NCBI GenBank assembly: GCA_021286925.1
Contig: JAJTBL010000030.1
Span: 1 to 11,376 of the forward strand
Direction: 5' to 3'
Origin: Spirochaetia bacterium
GTDB lineage: Bacteria > Spirochaetota > Spirochaetia > Treponematales > Rectinemataceae
Length of the DNA: 11,376 nucleotides
Shown piece after piece: positions 1-5,948 of the stretch (the first letter of the stretch is position 1; every line of letters starts with the position of its first letter). The notes under the pieces were generated by a model. That model was given only the letters and a program-made list of their open reading frames with translations. It did not search any database and was not told the DNA's origin. The translations under genes were made by a program, and so were the position numbers.

Positions 1-528
1 GTCAGTCTGGATCCACCAGTTTCTGCTCGAAAAAACAACCGGCTCATCAGGCAAACCAGCGGACTGAGCGCATTCTGTCCTGATTTTCAAACCTTTCAGA
101 TTGCCGTGTGTCTGTGCTTCCTGGCAATATCCGCCCAGACCGAACAGCATTTCCTCGATTTCAGCGCCGAGAACAAGCCTTAGCCCTTTGACTGCAGGAT
201 CGAGTACCTTGAACTGACAGCGCAAAACCTTGCTGGCATAAAAAAACCGAATCAAAATTGTTTCGCCGAACCGAAGCAGTCTCGATTCGGCATTTTCATT
301 GACAATTGAAAAGGAGTGCAGAGCCTTCCAGACCAAAGGTGCATCCGGTTTTGAAGCCGAAGGCCGGCCTTCAGCGAGGCCTTTAGATTGGTCTGCAGAC
401 CGGTCAGCAGACCGTGTTTCCCGGGGTCTCAGGACGAACAGGGCTGGATACCGCTTCCGATGGTGCAGAATTCTTCGGCCTTCAACGGTCAGAATAAAAC
501 CATCCTGCCACTGTTCGAACAAAAACAC
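1..528 (-). CDS. GH31-like glycoside hydrolase, N-terminal part (partial, runs off left edge)
   Basis: This open frame is not started by ATG. GTG at 528-526 lies 7 bases after GGGGG (540-536), directly behind the stop of the isomerase gene, so the two are translationally close and probably co-transcribed. The 176 visible residues have no stop before the window edge. Residues 9-33 (DGFILTVEGRRILHH and on) and 87-132, ending in a LFGLG turn, followed by EPVVFSSRNWWIQTD at 162-176, follow the pattern of the N-terminal mutarotase-like beta-sandwich of GH31 enzymes, where a GxGE turn and a P-x-F-x-S-S-R stretch recur. From memory the closest layout is YihQ-type sulfoquinovosidase. The Glu usual after the GLG turn is Gly here. 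Residues 34-64 form an odd polar linker with a RSADRSAD duplication. The catalytic domain is outside the window, so substrate and activity cannot be read; alpha-glucosidase or alpha-xylosidase remain possible. Confidence 0.55.
   Translation of the reverse strand, partial: MFLFEQWQDGFILTVEGRRILHHRKRYPALFVLRPRETRSADRSADQSKGLAEGRPSASKPDAPLVWKALHSFSIVNENAESRLLRFGETILIRFFYASKVLRCQFKVLDPAVKGLRLVLGAEIEEMLFGLGGYCQEAQTHGNLKGLKIRTECAQSAGLPDEPVVFSSRNWWIQTD
359..425. repeat. Cluster of perfect palindromes inside the GH31-like gene
   Basis: A perfect 14-base palindrome (GAAGGCCGGCCTTC, 359-372) is followed by AGGCCT (377-382), a perfect 12-base palindrome (GGTCTGCAGACC, 390-401), its near copy GGTCAGCAGACC (402-413) and CCCGGG (420-425). 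In the coding frame these give the low-complexity linker with RSADRSAD. The two 12-mers stand in direct tandem and look like a short duplication with one difference. The cluster keeps the reading frame. Confidence 0.6.
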
Positions 529-540
529 TGGATTACCCCC

Positions 541-1857
541 TTATTCGATCACCTCCCAGCCGGCAATCTTCGCCGCAATTCTGAAAGGTTCCAGATACGT
601 ACCATACACAACTGAAGCATGATGCGCAATTCCATTGTTCACGACTTTCGCCAGAACTTCCTGAACTGGGCTGTCAAAAACAGCTTTCAGATAGGTTCCT
701 TTCAGTTCTTTTTCCATGGGAACCGCAGTTGCCTTCTGGATGAACACCCGATACTTGCCGTCAGCCGAATCAAGCCGCAAAACCGAAACTTCGCCGCTCT
801 TTAGCACAAAATCAGCGGTAACACCCTTACCGCCGGCAAAGTAGGTATCCAGCGAGCGGTTGCACTTTCCATCCCAGAGATTGCAGGGCGCAACGCCGCA
901 GTGCCAGAACAGCGCATGGTTCTTTTCAAAATCGACCTGTGAAAAATCGAACAGGAAGGGCGTTTCAGCGCCGACAGCCCGGTGCATCAGCATGGAAATC
1001 GCACCTTCGACATCCCCTTCGCAGGCGAGGATTCTATCTTCTGACTGCAGGAGGCTCATGGCGGCGCATGGAGAAATCCCGTATTCTGCAGCAAATTCCG
1101 GCCAGCACCGGATTGCCAGCGCGTCCAACTTGTTCTTGTCCAGGAATTTCTTCATCTTTACCGCGAGGCGCGCAACTTTGTCGAGCTGAGCTTCCGAAAT
1201 TCCCGAGCAATCAAAAACCTTCAGATAGTCTTTTTTCCGTTCCGCGGCTTCCTCATCAGTGATCGGGAAATTCCACATATCGGAAAGCTCATAGTGGTCG
1301 AGCAGAATGCCGGTCTCACGATACAGGGAGAGGTCCGCAAAACTCAAATTGAAAAAGCCGTGCGCCCGGTAGCCGATAATGCCGATATGGGAATTTTTCA
1401 GAACCGCCAGCGCGCGGAGGGCATCAACCCAGTCCGTGTCGACATCAGAACGGACGACTGCCCTGAAGTTCCTGATTCCAGCCTTGTAAAGATTGGAAGC
1501 GTTCAGGTTGACACCGCAGACTGAATTGAGCCTGATCTTACCGCCGTTATAGGGAAGCTCGGGCAGTCCCCATAAAAGGATCGGCGCTTTGACGCTCTTG
1601 GCGATCTCAAGCGCCAGATGTCCCAGATGGAAGGTGCCTGAAATGATCATGACGCCATCCACCTCGGCTCGCGCAAGCTCCGATGCTGCCGCTTTCGCCT
1701 CGTCCACTTCAAAAACAAGGTTTTCCGGCGCTGTCAGTGTGACGTTCGGCAGAGCCGCAAGCTGGCTCCGGATATCTGCCCACAATTCTTTGGCCGCGTT
1801 GAAATCGAATGTTGTTCTGGAAAGACAGACGGCTCCCAGTCGAATATGCTGTTTCAT
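541..1857 (-). CDS. L-fucose/L-arabinose isomerase family protein
   Basis: A 438-residue cytoplasmic protein of the fucose/arabinose isomerase superfamily, which interconverts aldoses and ketoses with a divalent metal. It is shorter than Escherichia coli FucI (about 590 residues) and fits the compact FucI-like group whose sugars are mostly unknown. The N-terminal half is a Rossmann-like region (DGVMIISGTFHLGH at 67-80, LLWGLPELPYNGG at 94-106). The C-terminal half has candidate metal ligands Glu254 (RCWPEF), Asp282 or Glu280 (CEGDVEGA) and His412/His413 (NGIAHHASVVYG). The ATG at 1857 has AAGGAT as ribosome binding site a few bases upstream. A GH31-like gene follows at once, so the substrate is probably a sugar released from a glycoside. 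Candidates are L-fucose, a pentose, or sulfoquinovose; I cannot choose from the sequence. An overlapping dyad and a leader hairpin upstream suggest substrate-dependent control. Confidence 0.85.
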   Translation of the reverse strand: MKQHIRLGAVCLSRTTFDFNAAKELWADIRSQLAALPNVTLTAPENLVFEVDEAKAAASELARAEVDGVMIISGTFHLGHLALEIAKSVKAPILLWGLPELPYNGGKIRLNSVCGVNLNASNLYKAGIRNFRAVVRSDVDTDWVDALRALAVLKNSHIGIIGYRAHGFFNLSFADLSLYRETGILLDHYELSDMWNFPITDEEAAERKKDYLKVFDCSGISEAQLDKVARLAVKMKKFLDKNKLDALAIRCWPEFAAEYGISPCAAMSLLQSEDRILACEGDVEGAISMLMHRAVGAETPFLFDFSQVDFEKNHALFWHCGVAPCNLWDGKCNRSLDTYFAGGKGVTADFVLKSGEVSVLRLDSADGKYRVFIQKATAVPMEKELKGTYLKAVFDSPVQEVLAKVVNNGIAHHASVVYGTYLEPFRIAAKIAGWEVIE

Positions 1858-1870
1858 GGTTCATCCTTCA

Positions 1871-1904
1871 ATGTGAACTGCCTGAGGTTAGGCAATATTC
1901 ACAT
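1871..1904 (-). promoter_or_regulatory. Inverted repeat in the isomerase leader
   Basis: ATGTGAA-C-TGCCT at 1871-1883 mirrors AGGCA-ATA-TTCACAT at 1890-1904, with a 6-base loop. In the minus-strand mRNA this hairpin ends just before the AAGGAT ribosome binding site of the isomerase gene. It can be an operator for a repressor or an RNA hairpin affecting translation. The TGTGA and TCACA halves are 22 bases apart, too far for a CRP site. Confidence 0.45.
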
Positions 1905-1920
1905 TTATTTATTTTCAGAG

Positions 1921-1966
1921 AGTAAGTAAATCACCAAATAAGGATTCCGTCAATCCTGGGACTTAC
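1921..1966. promoter_or_regulatory. Nested inverted repeats overlapping the isomerase promoter
   Basis: GTAAGT (1922-1927) mirrors ACTTAC (1961-1966), and inside it AGGATT (1941-1946) mirrors AATCCT (1952-1957) around a 5-base centre. The inner arms cover the proposed -35 box of the minus-strand promoter, a typical place for a repressor operator. No regulator gene is in the window. Confidence 0.4.
1925..1953 (-). promoter_or_regulatory. Candidate sigma70 promoter of the isomerase operon
   Basis: Read on the minus strand, TTGACG (1953-1948) and TTTACT (1930-1925) are separated by 17 bases: five of six and four of six matches to the consensus boxes. Transcription would begin near 1918 and give a leader of about 60 bases that contains the hairpin at 1871-1904. 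Confidence 0.4.
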
Positions 1967-2008
1967 CTGAATCTGTCGAATTTTTAAATAATTTTTTATC
2001 GATATTGC

Positions 2009-2037
2009 TTGACCTTTTTTTTCATATCAGGTATATT
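2009..2037 (+). promoter_or_regulatory. Strong sigma70-like promoter ahead of a short terminated transcript
   Basis: TTGACC (2009-2014) and TATATT (2032-2037) are exactly 17 bases apart, each one mismatch from consensus, in AT-rich DNA. Transcription would start near 2044. It reaches an intrinsic terminator after about 80 bases, so this promoter serves either a small RNA or an attenuated leader of the TRAP operon. Confidence 0.6.
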
Positions 2038-2043
2038 AATTTT

Positions 2044-2129
2044 GCCTGCCGATGAAACGGCATTCGTGCTCAAGTAATCGGATTTTCCGGCTCCCGGGTT
2101 GTGCCTCCTTCTCCGGGAGCCATTTTTTT
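2044..2129 (+). ncRNA. Candidate small RNA or attenuated 5' leader
   Basis: The segment is bounded by a strong promoter and a terminator and holds no convincing reading frame. It can fold into a first hairpin TGCCG/CGGCA (2047-2051 with 2058-2062, loop ATGAAA), a small hairpin CGGA/TCCG (2079-2082 with 2086-2089) and the terminator stem. The last base of the second hairpin is shared with the terminator arm, so the two could compete only weakly. I do not recognise a known riboswitch class. It may be an independent small RNA of about 85 nucleotides, or a leader whose read-through is controlled for the TAXI-TRAP operon. Confidence 0.4.
2089..2129 (+). terminator. Intrinsic terminator
   Basis: GGCTCCCGG (2089-2097) pairs perfectly with CCGGGAGCC (2113-2121), followed by A and seven T (2122-2129). 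The T run is on the plus strand only, so it acts on rightward transcription. No protein gene lies upstream on this strand, which is what points to a small RNA or attenuator. Confidence 0.75.
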
Positions 2130-2165
2130 GTTCTTCCATATGATAACAAAAGCCTGAAAAAAACA

Positions 2166-2194
2166 TTGCGGGATTGGCAAAACAACTATATAAT
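2166..2194 (+). promoter_or_regulatory. Candidate promoter of the TAXI-TRAP operon
   Basis: A perfect TATAAT (2189-2194) stands 17 bases after a weak -35 box, TTGCGG (2166-2171). It is downstream of the terminator at 2089-2129, so it would give the operon an expression route independent of the upstream promoter, with a leader of about 90 bases. Confidence 0.5.
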
Positions 2195-2228
2195 CAAAGC
2201 AACTCATACCATGTTTCATGTCATGAGA

Positions 2229-2266
2229 CTGAAAAATGCCACCCAGACGCGGTGTTTTCAGTTTTT
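2229..2266 (+). other. Leader hairpin with T run before the TAXI gene
   Basis: CTGAAAA (2229-2235) pairs with TTTTCAG (2255-2261), and CACC (2240-2243) with GGTG (2251-2254); five T follow at 2262-2266. The outer stem is A-T rich, so termination would be weak. TGCCA (2237-2241) can instead pair with TGGCA (2266-2270), giving an alternative fold. This may be an attenuator, or chance. Confidence 0.3.
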
Positions 2267-2291
2267 GGCACACAAAACCAGGAGGCTTTGA

Positions 2292-3227
2292 ATGAAGAAA
2301 CTGCTCGTTATCGCACTGTGTATGCTGGCTGTAACCGGCGCCTTTGCACAGCAGAAGTTTATCGCGATCGGAACCGGCGGAACCGCCGGAACCTACTATC
2401 CGCTCGGCGGAGCGATGGCGGAAATCTGGAATAAGAATATCGCCAAGATGAACGCAACTGCCCAGTCGACCGGCGCTTCAATCGCCAACGTAAACCTGCT
2501 GAGAGACGGCAAGGTCGATGTCATCATTCTCCAGAATGACGTTGCATTCTATGCGCTCAATGGTGTGGAACTGCTGCAGGACAAGGCATACAAGGACATC
2601 CGCGGCATGGCTTGCCTCTACAACGAGACTGTTCAGCTAGTCGCGCTGGAATCGTCCGGGATCAAGTCTGTCGCCGATCTCAAGGGCAAGAAGGTTTCAG
2701 TCGGCGCTGCAGGTTCCGGTGTTGAAGCCAATGCCCGCCAGATTCTTGAAGCCGCGGGTCTGACCTACAATGACATCAAAGTCCAGTATCTGTCATTCGG
2801 CGAGTCTGCAAGCAATCTCAAAGATGGCAATATCGACGCGGCCTTTACCACAGGCGGATTCCCCATCGCTGCCATTCAGGACCTCGCGGTCTCCAGAAAA
2901 ACCGTTCTGGTTCCGATGGACAAGGCGCTTGTTGACAAGCTCATGAAAAAATGGGCATTCTACACCCCGACTGTCATTCCCGCCGGCACCTATAAGGGTA
3001 TCGATGTCGCAACGCCCTCGGTCGCGGTAAAATCCATGCTGGCCGTCAGCGCAAAACTCGATGCCAATCTCGTCTATGAAATGCTGAAGACCATGTTTGA
3101 AAACACCCCGAGGCTGGTAGCGGCTCACTCACAGGGCGCCAACATCAAGCTGGAAACCGCCCTTGACGGCATGTCCATCCCCCTGCACCCAGGTGCTGAG
3201 AAATTCTACAAAGAATTCAAGAAATAA
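2292..3227 (+). CDS. TAXI family TRAP transporter solute-binding protein
   Basis: A 311-residue exported protein that captures the substrate outside the cytoplasmic membrane and hands it to the fused permease encoded downstream. Residues 1-19 are a classical signal peptide (MKK, hydrophobic core, AFA cleavage site before QQ). No lipobox Cys sits at the cleavage site; the Cys at position 10 is inside the hydrophobic core. The mature start IAIGTGGTAGTYYPLGG (24-40) is the hallmark of the TAXI family, and the stretch near 172-197 with LKDGNIDAAFTTGGFP is also typical. Length matches the family. AGGAGG (2280-2285) precedes the ATG by 6 bases. TAXI proteins are thought to bind organic acids such as glutamate or 2-oxoglutarate, but the ligand cannot be predicted here. 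The terminator-like hairpin after the gene would favour high expression of this protein relative to the membrane parts. Confidence 0.93.
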   Translation: MKKLLVIALCMLAVTGAFAQQKFIAIGTGGTAGTYYPLGGAMAEIWNKNIAKMNATAQSTGASIANVNLLRDGKVDVIILQNDVAFYALNGVELLQDKAYKDIRGMACLYNETVQLVALESSGIKSVADLKGKKVSVGAAGSGVEANARQILEAAGLTYNDIKVQYLSFGESASNLKDGNIDAAFTTGGFPIAAIQDLAVSRKTVLVPMDKALVDKLMKKWAFYTPTVIPAGTYKGIDVATPSVAVKSMLAVSAKLDANLVYEMLKTMFENTPRLVAAHSQGANIKLETALDGMSIPLHPGAEKFYKEFKK

Positions 3228-3248
3228 GCGCCATCTCGCCATTTCTTG
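3218..3248 (+). other. Hairpin over the stop codon of the TAXI gene
   Basis: CAAGAAAT (3218-3225) is a perfect inverted repeat of ATTTCTTG (3241-3248). The left arm runs into the TAA stop. Such a structure at a gene end often protects the upstream mRNA from exonucleases; no T run follows directly. Confidence 0.35.
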
Positions 3249-3263
3249 ATGCAACAACCATGG

Positions 3264-3307
3264 AAAAGCGGGCTTTGCCAGAATCATGACGGGTCCGCTT
3301 TTCTTTT
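3264..3307 (+). terminator. Terminator-like hairpin between TAXI and DUF1850 genes
   Basis: AAAAGCGGG (3264-3272) pairs with TCCGCTTTT (3294-3302), one G-T pair, then CTTTT (3303-3307). The loop is long (21 bases), so termination is probably partial. This would allow read-through to the permease genes at lower level than the binding protein. Confidence 0.5.
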
Positions 3308-3309
3308 GA

Positions 3310-3879
3310 ATGACAGGATTGAGATTACCAGCGAGGAGCGGCAGCAAACCTTTCATGCAGTTTTTCAAGTTTTTGCGAGGAAATTCGAAAAAGCGCAAAA
3401 CTGCTGTTTTTTTGGCGGTGTTTCTTTTGGTTTGCGGAATTTTGCCACTTTTCCTGCTTCAGCGGATTCCAGCCCTTTCCATCTTTGATGAACATGGGAG
3501 ACTGCTGATAAAAATGTCCTTACCTGACGGTAGCTTTGTTCATCATTACATCCATTCGATCCACAAGACACCGGTTGATGAGGTTTTTGCCGTTAAAAAT
3601 GGAGAACTGCTGCTGACACAGGTTCGGTATGATTCCTATGGAGTCGGGATGCCGAATGATGAGGGTGAGGGATTTATTTTGAAGGACGGCCGTTTTATCG
3701 TGAACCTGCGGCGAACTTTCAAGCAGATTGAAATCCGTGTGTCGCCAGTACCGGACCACGGGATAATAATAGGAGATATTCTGTATCGCTTTACCGATTG
3801 GGCAGGCGTGGAAGATCTCCTGGTACTGAAGCCTTCGGTTTCATATGCAATACATTTCGGGAGGAATTCTTTGCCATGA
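3310..3879 (+). CDS. DUF1850 domain membrane-anchored protein of the TRAP operon
   Basis: A 189-residue protein of the DUF1850 family, whose genes regularly stand between TAXI binding proteins and fused TRAP permeases; its job is unknown, perhaps as an accessory part of the transporter. A basic stretch (SKKRK near 26-30) precedes one membrane segment (about 31-50), which places the rest outside the membrane. The family signature is the Y-x-HS-x-x-K-x-PV-x-E-x-F stretch at 80-93, followed by RYDSYGVGMP (106-115). The start is uncertain: the ATG at 3310 has no ribosome binding site and lies right after the T run of the hairpin, while Met16 at 3355 has GAGGAG (3333-3338) but 16 bases away. Met16 would give a natural signal-anchor N-terminus. 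The stop overlaps the next start as ATGA, pointing to translational coupling with the permease. Confidence 0.82.
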   Translation: MTGLRLPARSGSKPFMQFFKFLRGNSKKRKTAVFLAVFLLVCGILPLFLLQRIPALSIFDEHGRLLIKMSLPDGSFVHHYIHSIHKTPVDEVFAVKNGELLLTQVRYDSYGVGMPNDEGEGFILKDGRFIVNLRRTFKQIEIRVSPVPDHGIIIGDILYRFTDWAGVEDLLVLKPSVSYAIHFGRNSLP

Positions 3880-5852
3880 GCGAAGAGATTAAAACAGAAG
3901 ACCAGGCAATCGACAGTCAGGAAATTCTGAAAAAATTCGACAAGGAATCGGACTACCGAATTTATACCGGTTTCTTTGCGAAGGTAGTCGCGGCAATTGC
4001 GATCACTTTTTCAGTCTTTCAATTATATACGGCTATTTTTGGCGTTCTGGACGCCATGATCCAGCGTTCCATCCACTTGTCATTTGGACTCTGTCTCATT
4101 TTTCTGCTCTACCCAACGAGCAAAAAATGGTCCAGGTCAAAGCTCCATCCTGTCGACGCCATTCTGGCAGTGCTTGGAGTTTTGGCTCCGATGTACATTG
4201 TCATGAATTATCAGGCACTGGTGGGACGGGCTGGTCAGACAACGACCCTTGATATTATTGCAGGCATCATTGGCATCCTGCTCGTACTCGAAGCCGCACG
4301 CCGAGTTGTCGGCATCCCTATCATCGTGATTTCACTTATTTTCATTTTGTACGCTTTCCTTGGCCCCTATATTCCCGGCAAAATGGCACACCGAGGCGCA
4401 CGGGTGGACACCCTCGTTCAGCACCTTTACTTTACAACGGAAGGCGTATTCGGCATACCATTGGGTGTCTCCAGTACCTTCATCTTCCTCTTCATTCTCT
4501 TTGGGGCCTATCTTGAAAAGACCGGCCTTGGCCAGCTTTTCATCGACCTCGCAAACGCGGTAGCAGGATGGGCAGCCGGCGGACCGGCGAAGGTCGCGGT
4601 CCTTTCCAGCGCTCTCATGGGGACCGTATCCGGTTCTTCCGTCGCAAACGTTGTCGGAACGGGGTCTTTCACCATCCCGATGATGAAAAAGCTCGGATAC
4701 AAACCGGAATTCGCGGGTGCTGTTGAAGCGACCGCTTCAACAGGCGGCCAGCTAATGCCGCCAATCATGGGCGCCGCAGCTTTCCTCATGGCGGAATTCA
4801 CCAATGTGCCCTATGCCAGAATCATTGGAGCAGCAGCCATCCCGGCTTTGCTGTATTACTTCGGTGTCTGGGCTGGCGTTCATTTTGAAGCAAAGAAACT
4901 TGGCCTCCGCGGTCTCAAGCGAGAAGATCTACCGAAATTCAAGGTCATCATGCTCGAGCGTGGCCACCTCATGATTCCGCTTATCGCGATCATTTATCTT
5001 CTCGTTACCGGGTTCACTCCGATGAAGGCCGCTTTGTGGGCCATTATTCTTTCAATTCTCGCTTCGATGCTGAGGAAATCCACCAGAATCAAGCCGATTG
5101 ACATCATCAAAGGACTTGAAGCAGGAGCGCGTTCTGCTCTGGGGGTTATAGCGGCTACAGCCTGCGCCGGGATTATCATCGGTGTTGTAACCCTGACGGG
5201 CCTTGGTCTGAAGCTCGGCTCCACCCTCGTCGAAATCGCGCAGGGCAATTTGATCATCACCCTCTTCTTTACGATGATAACTTCGCTTTTACTTGGAATG
5301 GGCGTTCCAACCACCGCAAACTATGTCATCACTTCAACAATTGCCGCTCCGGCCATTGTCATGATCCTGGCTCAGAAAGCAGGGATTGACCCCAATGTCG
5401 CCGCGCCAGCCTCAATAGTTCTTCCTGCACACATGTTCGCTTTCTATTTCGGGATCATCGCTGATGTCACGCCGCCAGTTGCGCTTGCCGCATTCGCAGG
5501 AGCCGGTATAGCAAAAGCCAATCCGATGAAAACCGGCTTCAACGCGTCCAAATTGGCAATTGCCGCATTCCTGGTTCCCTACATTTTCGTACTGAACCCG
5601 CAGATGCTGCTTTTCAATGTAACCGCTATCGATATGATCTGGATGCTCATAACCAGCCTTGTCGGTATCATTGGTGTAGCGGCTGGTGTCAATGGCTGGT
5701 TCCTGACGAATATGACCTGGTGGGAGCGCCTGCTTTCAGCGGTTGGAGGTCTTCTGCTGATTGTGCCGGGTATCGTTACCGATGTCGCGGGCATCGGTCT
5801 TGTCGGTCTCGTTTTTATTCTGCAAAGAATTAAAAAGGCTAAAAAGGCATAA
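3876..5852 (+). CDS. TRAP transporter permease, fused 4TM/12TM (DctQ-DctM) type
   Basis: A 658-residue integral membrane protein that carries the substrate bound by the TAXI protein across the cytoplasmic membrane, normally driven by a Na+ or proton gradient. After a charged cytosolic start of about 28 residues come four DctQ-like helices (to roughly residue 165), then the large DctM-like helices with TRAP hallmarks such as MGTVSGSSVANVVGTGS and TGGQLMPPIMGAAAFLMAE, and the repeat half with GMGVPTTANYVITSTIAAPA. The C-terminus ends in a basic tail. The start is set by GGGAGGA (3859-3865) ten bases before ATG at 3876; the frame is open further upstream to 3798, but that part overlaps the DUF1850 gene and lacks a ribosome site. 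Length fits the TAXI-type fused family. A terminator closes the operon. Confidence 0.95.
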   Translation: MSEEIKTEDQAIDSQEILKKFDKESDYRIYTGFFAKVVAAIAITFSVFQLYTAIFGVLDAMIQRSIHLSFGLCLIFLLYPTSKKWSRSKLHPVDAILAVLGVLAPMYIVMNYQALVGRAGQTTTLDIIAGIIGILLVLEAARRVVGIPIIVISLIFILYAFLGPYIPGKMAHRGARVDTLVQHLYFTTEGVFGIPLGVSSTFIFLFILFGAYLEKTGLGQLFIDLANAVAGWAAGGPAKVAVLSSALMGTVSGSSVANVVGTGSFTIPMMKKLGYKPEFAGAVEATASTGGQLMPPIMGAAAFLMAEFTNVPYARIIGAAAIPALLYYFGVWAGVHFEAKKLGLRGLKREDLPKFKVIMLERGHLMIPLIAIIYLLVTGFTPMKAALWAIILSILASMLRKSTRIKPIDIIKGLEAGARSALGVIAATACAGIIIGVVTLTGLGLKLGSTLVEIAQGNLIITLFFTMITSLLLGMGVPTTANYVITSTIAAPAIVMILAQKAGIDPNVAAPASIVLPAHMFAFYFGIIADVTPPVALAAFAGAGIAKANPMKTGFNASKLAIAAFLVPYIFVLNPQMLLFNVTAIDMIWMLITSLVGIIGVAAGVNGWFLTNMTWWERLLSAVGGLLLIVPGIVTDVAGIGLVGLVFILQRIKKAKKA

Positions 5853-5886
5853 ATTATTGTCTGGGACTCTGTGAAAATCGAAGTTT

Positions 5887-5922
5887 GATAAAAAAGGGGC
5901 CGCTCAGGCCCCTTTCTTTTTT
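5887..5922. terminator. Bidirectional intrinsic terminator between convergent genes
   Basis: AAAGGGGCC (5893-5901) and GGCCCCTTT (5907-5915) form a perfect 9-base stem with a 5-base loop. T runs follow on the plus strand (5917-5922) and, read on the minus strand, from the A run at 5890-5895. It can end both the rightward TRAP operon and the leftward aspartokinase gene. Confidence 0.85.
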
Positions 5923-5948
5923 GCAATTTAAGCAGTTGCCGCATGCGC

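Noticed and set aside
299..622. Plus-strand open frames over the left edge
   Set aside because: They are shadows of the minus-strand GTG-started gene and of the isomerase end, with no domain or ribosome site.
1872..1903. CRP-type site at the TGTGAA/TTCACA repeat
   Set aside because: The half-sites are 22 bases apart instead of 6, so a standard CRP dimer would not fit.
2052..2291. Plus-strand open frame of 79 residues upstream of the TAXI gene
   Set aside because: It runs through the terminator stem and both leader hairpins, has no ribosome site and its composition is not protein-like; the RNA structures explain the segment better.
3798..3875. Extended N-terminus for the TRAP permease
   Set aside because: It would overlap the DUF1850 gene by over 80 bases without a ribosome site, while ATG at 3876 has GGGAGGA at good spacing.
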